Assembly (NCBI GenBank): GCA_027483645.1
Contig: JAIXUD010000014.1
Span: 42,525 to 106,524, forward strand
Direction: 5' to 3'
Length of the DNA stretch: 64,000 bases
From: Sphingobacteriales bacterium
GTDB taxonomy: Bacteria; Bacteroidota; Bacteroidia; Chitinophagales; CAIOSU01
Shown here: positions 59,686-64,000 of the stretch, one piece after another
Numbering within the stretch: position 1 is the stretch's first letter
Layout: each line of letters begins with the position of its first letter
Position numbers and translations under genes: made by a program
Notes under the pieces: model-generated
What the model saw: only the letters and a program-made list of their open reading frames with translations
The model's database searches: none
What the model was told of the DNA's origin: nothing

Positions 59686-62600
59686 ATGAAGATAACAGAA
59701 GTATCCATAGCCAGGCCGTCGCTCATTATCGTGTTTTTCGCGGTAATGGTGCTGGGCGGTATATTTGCCCTTAGGCAGCTCAATTATGAGATGATGCCTG
59801 AGTTTGCGGTACCAGTAATCACAGTTACTACCATCTACCCTGGTGCTGCGCCATCAGAAGTAGAGAACTCAGTAACTAAGAAGCTGGAAGACGCACTTTC
59901 AGGTTTAGAAGATATTACCGATCTCACTTCTAAATCTATGGAGAACGTGTCGGTATTGATTGTAAACTTTAAGTACGGCACCGATACCGATCAATCAGTT
60001 CAAGAGGCTCAACGTAAAATTGATGCCATTATGAGGGATTTGCCGGAAGAGATTGATCCGCCAGCGATTTCGAAAATCGACCCAGGTGACCAGCCGATTA
60101 TGCAGATTATTGCCACCTCCAACTTGGAAAACCGTGAGTTCTACAACAAAATGGAGAACGAAATATTGCCGCAGTTGCAGCAATTGAAAGGGGTGGCACA
60201 GATAAGTATGCTAGGCGGCGAAAAGCGCGAAATACGAATCAACGTTGATAAGGACAAGCTGGACTACTATGGCATGAGCATTATGCAAGTGGTACAAGCA
60301 GTTGGCCAAGCCAACATTGAGGTACCTGCGGGAAAGATGAAGGCAGAGAACGAACAGCTTACGGTAAAGCTCTCTGGTAAATTTAGCTCGGTTGACGAGA
60401 TGAAGGACTTGATAGTATTTACGCCACCAATGGGTACGCCTATAAAGCTTTACCAAGTGGCTGATGTAACCGATGGTGTGGCCGAGGCTACAGATGTAAG
60501 TCGTTACAATGGTAAAAACGGTATTGGTTTGATTGTAAAAAAGCAATCGGACGGTAATGCCGTAGAAGTAGCTGAAGGTGTTAAGGCTAGGCTTGCCCAA
60601 ATTGAGGCCCGCTATGAAGCTGAAGGTGTAAAGTTTGATATAGCTACCGATACCAGTAAAGTAACCATAGCTGCGGTTGATGCCGTATTGCATGATTTGA
60701 TAATTGCCATCATCTTAGTAGCGGCGGTGATGTTACTGTTTTTGCACAGTTTGCGCAACGCTATCATCGTGTTGGTATCCATACCGGCTTCCTTAGTTGC
60801 TGCTTTTATAATCATGTTGCTATTGGGCTTCACGCTCAATTTGATGACCTTGTTGGCCATGTCTTTGGTTATCGGTATTTTGGTGGATGATTCTATCGTG
60901 GTATTGGAAAACATCCAGCGCCACATGGAAATGGGCAAAAGCAGGTACCAAGCTACCATTGATGGTATTAGGGAAATCGGTTTTGCTGCTATTGCCATTA
61001 CATTGGTAATTGTGGTGGTGTTTTTGCCACTCTTGTTTATCGATGCAGTAATTGCGGATATCCTTCGCCAGTTCTCTATAGTAGTAGCATTTACCACTTT
61101 GATGAGTTTGATAGCTTGCTTGACTTTGACCCCGTGGTTAACATCGATGTTCGGTAAAGTAGAACATTTGAACCCAAAGAACCCTTTCCAATGGGTATTG
61201 ATTAAGTTTGAGGCCGGTGTAGATTCCTTCATCCGTTGGATGGTGAACCTGCTCGATTGGAGCCTGAGCCATAAGATATTGACCACTATTGCCATCATCC
61301 TCCTTTTTGTAGCTACTGGTGCGGTAATGAGTATGGGCATCCTAGGCTCAGAGATGGTAGCCGATGGAGACCAAGGTGAGTTTATGGTAAAGTTGGAGTA
61401 CGATAAAAACGTAAGGCTTCGCCAAAACAACTTGCAGACGTTGGAAATTGAGAAGTACCTTTTGAGTAAAGATGAAGTGGTATCTGTGTTTAGCAACGTA
61501 GGTGGCCCAAGTACGGGCTTTGGGGCAATTGCAGTGGGCAGGGCTAACAAAACCGAGCTAAGCGTGAAGCTGGGATCACCAGATGAGACTGGTATACGCA
61601 CAGAAGACTATATTAAGCAAGTAAAGAATGAGTTGGAAGAGAAATTTCCTGGTGCTCGTGTAATGGTACAGAATTCGGGCATTATGAATAGCGCGCAAAA
61701 GCCTATCGAAGTGATACTGAGCGGCGATAACTATGAAGTATTACTTACAGAGGCCGAGCGCCTAAAGCAAACCATATTTGACGTGCCAGGTACTGCCGAT
61801 ATAGAAATATCGGTGGAAGCCGGTAGCCCTGAGTATAGGGTGATTGTTGACCGAGAGAAGATGTCGCGCCTAGGCTTAAATATGCAAACAGTAGCCGGTA
61901 CTTTGAACACCTCATACACAGGTAACGACAATTCAAAATATCGCGACGAGAATGGAGATGAGTTTGACATCCGCGTGATGTTGGATGAATTTGACCGTAC
62001 CAATGCACAAGATTTGTTGGGAATAAGTTTTATCACCAACACCGGTCAATCGGTTAAGCTATCTCAGTTTGCTACCTTGGAGCGTAACACGGGTCCTTCC
62101 ATTTTAGAGCGCCAGAACCGTAGAACCTCGGTTACCGTATCGTCAAACTTATTAGGTGTAAGCTCAGGTGAAGTTGCGAATAAAATCACCGCCTCGCTAA
62201 AAGAAAAGCCATTGGCTGAAGGGGTAGATTTTGCTTGGAGTGGCGATATCAAAAACCAAGGAGAGAGTTTCGGTGCCTTGGGTGCGGCGCTAGGTGTTGC
62301 CTTTTTGTTGATTTACTTCATCATGGTGATACTGTATGATGACTTTATCTATCCAATTGTGGTATTGTTCTCCATACCAGTAGCGTTGATTGGTGCATTT
62401 ATTGCCTTGAACTTGGTTATCTCCAACTTCTCCATCTTCACCATGCTAGGAATAATAATGCTCATGGGCCTTGTGGCGAAGAATGCGATTTTGATTGTTG
62501 ACTTTACCAATCACTTGAAAACCGAAGGTAAAGACAGCCGCACCGCGCTTATTGAAGCTGTAAAAGAACGCCTGCGCCCAATTTTGATGACTACGGTGGC

Positions 62601-62829
62601 CATGGTAATTGGTATGTTGCCCATCGCTTTGGGCACAGGCGCCGGTGCCGAGTGGAAGAATGGCCTAGCTTGGGTATTGATTGGTGGCCTAACTTCTTCA
62701 ATGTTCCTTACTGTAATATTGGTGCCGATGGTTTACTTGGTGGTTGATAATATAAAAGCCAAATTGAAGCAGTGGTTTGGTAAGAAGAATGATGACAGTG
62801 AAAGTATAAATCCGGTATTGACACACTAA
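59686..62829 (+). CDS. RND multidrug efflux transporter (AcrB/HAE1 type)
   Basis: A 1047-residue inner-membrane proton-driven pump with 12 membrane segments in two halves and two large periplasmic loops (after TM1 and after TM7). The proton-relay Asp pair lies in TM4 (GILVDDSIVVLEN, about residue 401), and TM10 holds the matching LMGLVAKNAILIVDF. The first half starts MKITEVSIARPSLIIVFFAVMVLGG. Drug, dye or lipid export is inferred. Specificity cannot be told. It closes the tetR operon. Confidence 0.96.
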   Translation: MKITEVSIARPSLIIVFFAVMVLGGIFALRQLNYEMMPEFAVPVITVTTIYPGAAPSEVENSVTKKLEDALSGLEDITDLTSKSMENVSVLIVNFKYGTDTDQSVQEAQRKIDAIMRDLPEEIDPPAISKIDPGDQPIMQIIATSNLENREFYNKMENEILPQLQQLKGVAQISMLGGEKREIRINVDKDKLDYYGMSIMQVVQAVGQANIEVPAGKMKAENEQLTVKLSGKFSSVDEMKDLIVFTPPMGTPIKLYQVADVTDGVAEATDVSRYNGKNGIGLIVKKQSDGNAVEVAEGVKARLAQIEARYEAEGVKFDIATDTSKVTIAAVDAVLHDLIIAIILVAAVMLLFLHSLRNAIIVLVSIPASLVAAFIIMLLLGFTLNLMTLLAMSLVIGILVDDSIVVLENIQRHMEMGKSRYQATIDGIREIGFAAIAITLVIVVVFLPLLFIDAVIADILRQFSIVVAFTTLMSLIACLTLTPWLTSMFGKVEHLNPKNPFQWVLIKFEAGVDSFIRWMVNLLDWSLSHKILTTIAIILLFVATGAVMSMGILGSEMVADGDQGEFMVKLEYDKNVRLRQNNLQTLEIEKYLLSKDEVVSVFSNVGGPSTGFGAIAVGRANKTELSVKLGSPDETGIRTEDYIKQVKNELEEKFPGARVMVQNSGIMNSAQKPIEVILSGDNYEVLLTEAERLKQTIFDVPGTADIEISVEAGSPEYRVIVDREKMSRLGLNMQTVAGTLNTSYTGNDNSKYRDENGDEFDIRVMLDEFDRTNAQDLLGISFITNTGQSVKLSQFATLERNTGPSILERQNRRTSVTVSSNLLGVSSGEVANKITASLKEKPLAEGVDFAWSGDIKNQGESFGALGAALGVAFLLIYFIMVILYDDFIYPIVVLFSIPVALIGAFIALNLVISNFSIFTMLGIIMLMGLVAKNAILIVDFTNHLKTEGKDSRTALIEAVKERLRPILMTTVAMVIGMLPIALGTGAGAEWKNGLAWVLIGGLTSSMFLTVILVPMVYLVVDNIKAKLKQWFGKKNDDSESINPVLTH

Positions 62830-62896
62830 TTCAGAAAAGTAGTACTTGCCTCACCTTTTTTGGGCAGTGCGCTTTGTTGATAATTATTAAAACCTT

Positions 62897-62946
62897 ATCC
62901 CAACAACGTTGTTAAAGGCTATATCCTTTGTTGATGTTGTTGGGAT
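62897..62946 (+). terminator. Terminator of the RND operon
   Basis: ATCCCAACAAC and GTTGTTGGGAT pair as an 11-bp outer stem with a weaker inner stem, then TTTTATTTT. Confidence 0.8.
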
Positions 62947-63009
62947 TTTTATTTTGGGGTACTGGATAACTTAATGCCACAATGCTGTGGAAACGTAAAA
63001 TGGATTAAG

Positions 63010-63017
63010 TAGCTTTG
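63010..63017 (+). promoter_or_regulatory. Candidate nuo promoter (-7 TAGCTTTG)
   Basis: TAGCTTTG fits TAnnTTTG, 22 bases before the nuoA ATG and downstream of the RND terminator. The -33 region is not clear. Confidence 0.5.
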
Positions 63018-63039
63018 CATAATTAAAGAAACCTGTTGT

Positions 63040-63402
63040 ATGCCGAATTCCATTGATTACTTGGCGATATTGATCCAGTTTCTTGTGGGTGCCGGTTTCG
63101 TGGTTACTACAATGGTGGTATCTCATGCAATAGGGCCTAAGCGCAAAACTAGCGACAAGCTTGTAGCCTTTGAGTGCGGTATCGATTCGCAAGGCAATGC
63201 CCGCTTGCCATTTTCCATTAAGTATTTCCTTATTGCCATCCTTTTCGTAATGTTCGACGTGGAGATTATTTTTATGTATCCATGGGCCGTTAACTTTGAT
63301 GCACTAGGAACGGATGGTTTCATACAGATGTTACTCTTTATTGGGACTTTGTTATTGGGCTTTGTTTACGTCATTAAGAAAGGAGTTTTCAAATGGGAAT
63401 AG
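63040..63402 (+). CDS. nuoA: NADH-quinone oxidoreductase subunit A
   Basis: A 120-residue subunit of complex I with three membrane helices. The loop between helices 1 and 2 is KRKTSDKLVAFECGIDSQGNAR with the conserved ECG, and helix 2 begins FSIKYFLIAILFVMFDVEIIFMYPWA. First gene of the nuo operon. Its 3' end overlaps nuoB by 10 bases. Confidence 0.96.
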   Translation: MPNSIDYLAILIQFLVGAGFVVTTMVVSHAIGPKRKTSDKLVAFECGIDSQGNARLPFSIKYFLIAILFVMFDVEIIFMYPWAVNFDALGTDGFIQMLLFIGTLLLGFVYVIKKGVFKWE

Positions 63403-63956
63403 CAATTGACACCGGAGCAATACCCGGTACTAGAGTTACGGAGAGAGGATTAGAGGGAGAAGGCTTTATGGCTACCTCTTTGGATAAGTTTGTAGGTATG
63501 GCTAGGGCTAACTCGTTATGGCCATTACCTTTTGCCACGTCGTGCTGTGGTATCGAGTTTATGTCCACTATGGCTTCTGATTTTGATTTAGCTCGTTTTG
63601 GTTCAGAACGTATAAGCTTCTCACCTCGCCAAGCAGATATGCTTTTGGTAGCTGGTACCATCGCAAAAAAGATGGGCCCCGTATTGAAACAAGTTTACCT
63701 GCAAATGGCCGAGCCTCGCTGGGTAATAGCTATAGGTGCTTGCGCCAGCAGCGGCGGTATTTTTGATACTTACAGCGTATTGCAAGGCATTGATAAGGTA
63801 ATACCAGTGGATGTATACGTACCTGGCTGCCCACCGCGCCCCGAGCAGATATTGGATGGCGTAATGAGGCTACAAGAGCTTGTAAAAAAGGAATCGATAC
63901 ACAGAAGGAATTCACCAGAATATAAAGCACTGTTGGCTAGCTACGGAATTGAATAA
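63393..63956 (+). CDS. nuoB: NADH-quinone oxidoreductase subunit B
   Basis: A 187-residue peripheral-arm subunit binding the terminal iron-sulphur cluster N2. The four ligands are Cys51 and Cys52 (TSCCGIEF), Cys117 (GACASSGG) and Cys146 (VPGCPPRPE). It delivers electrons to quinone. Overlaps nuoA at its start, as in most bacterial nuo operons. Confidence 0.97.
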   Translation: MGIAIDTGAIPGTRVTERGLEGEGFMATSLDKFVGMARANSLWPLPFATSCCGIEFMSTMASDFDLARFGSERISFSPRQADMLLVAGTIAKKMGPVLKQVYLQMAEPRWVIAIGACASSGGIFDTYSVLQGIDKVIPVDVYVPGCPPRPEQILDGVMRLQELVKKESIHRRNSPEYKALLASYGIE

Positions 63957-63959
63957 GAC

Positions 63960-64000
63960 ATGGCGGAGATAACAAACACCTACATCTTAGAAAAGCTGCA
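63960..64000 (+). CDS. nuoC: NADH-quinone oxidoreductase subunit C, 5' end only
   Basis: Only 13 codons are inside the window (MAEITNTYILEKL), 3 bases after the nuoB stop. The identity as nuoC (or a nuoCD fusion) is inferred from gene order, since the visible residues are too few for motifs. The gene is cut by the window edge. Confidence 0.6.
   Translation, partial: MAEITNTYILEKL

Noticed and set aside
60612..61601. Long minus-strand open frame (329 codons) inside the RND pump gene
   Set aside because: Shadow frame opposite the hydrophobic codons of AcrB-type helices. Composition is Thr/Ile/Ser-rich with no motif.

Overview
The window looks like a chromosomal segment from a member of the Bacteroidota. 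The signs are secreted proteins ending in type IX secretion (T9SS) sorting domains, a TonB-dependent receptor with a carboxypeptidase-like N-terminal domain, an ExbB-ExbD-ExbD-TonB operon, a stand-alone DUF2795 protein, a collagen-like Gly-X-Thr surface protein, few Shine-Dalgarno sites, and several TAnnTTTG-type -7 promoter boxes. Most genes have roughly balanced GC. A few (S8 peptidase/AAA pair, YwqK-like, Clp_N-only) are clearly more AT-rich. No rRNA, CRISPR array, phage or plasmid gene is visible.

Layout. 0-4.4 kb: minus-strand cassette of a small exported protein, a collagen-like protein and three tandem paralogous exported proteins. 4.8-6.0 kb: lipoprotein metallophosphoesterase. 6.3-9.8 kb: AT-rich island with a subtilisin-like protease facing a AAA+ ATPase tail to tail, an IetAS-like pair. 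10-15 kb: uronate catabolism (ExuT-like transporter, Eda, KdgK, KduI, KduD). 15-25 kb: mixed housekeeping and accessory genes (SUMF1-like protein, tRNA-Cys, FolB, DUF2795, cobalamin adenosyltransferase, PyrF, a trans-sulfuration enzyme, Clp_N-only protein, RibD, DMT permease). 25.6-30.1 kb: a glycine/glutamine-rich mini-protein, then isocitrate lyase and malate synthase separated by a RAYT transposase in its REP hairpins. 30-32.5 kb: two exported TonB-fold proteins and a membrane LAS peptidase. 32.5-39 kb: RF3, an MlaFE-like ABC transporter, SDR, TraB/GumN and LOG proteins. 40-43 kb: tRNA-Glu, gap, pgk, tRNA-Pro. 43-50 kb: PhnZ-like oxygenase, TonB-dependent receptor, T9SS phosphodiesterase-like and PKD/SprB proteins. 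50.7-56.4 kb: TonB energising operon with PstS-like and TPR proteins. 56.5-62.8 kb: TetR plus tripartite RND efflux pump. 63-64 kb: start of the nuo (complex I) operon, cut by the window edge.

Working together: KduI, KduD, KdgK and Eda convert 5-keto-4-deoxyuronate to pyruvate and glyceraldehyde-3-phosphate, which GAPDH and PGK can process. AceA and AceB give the glyoxylate shunt. The ExbBD-TonB operon would energise receptors such as the one at 44.2 kb. The T9SS-tagged proteins beside that receptor suggest extracellular handling of a phosphate-containing substrate.

The intergenic DNA is unusually rich in short dispersed repeats of at least eight families, often as inverted pairs. The strongest accessory candidates are the convergent protease/ATPase pair, the RAYT/REP locus with a decayed second RAYT start, and the collagen-like secreted cassette.
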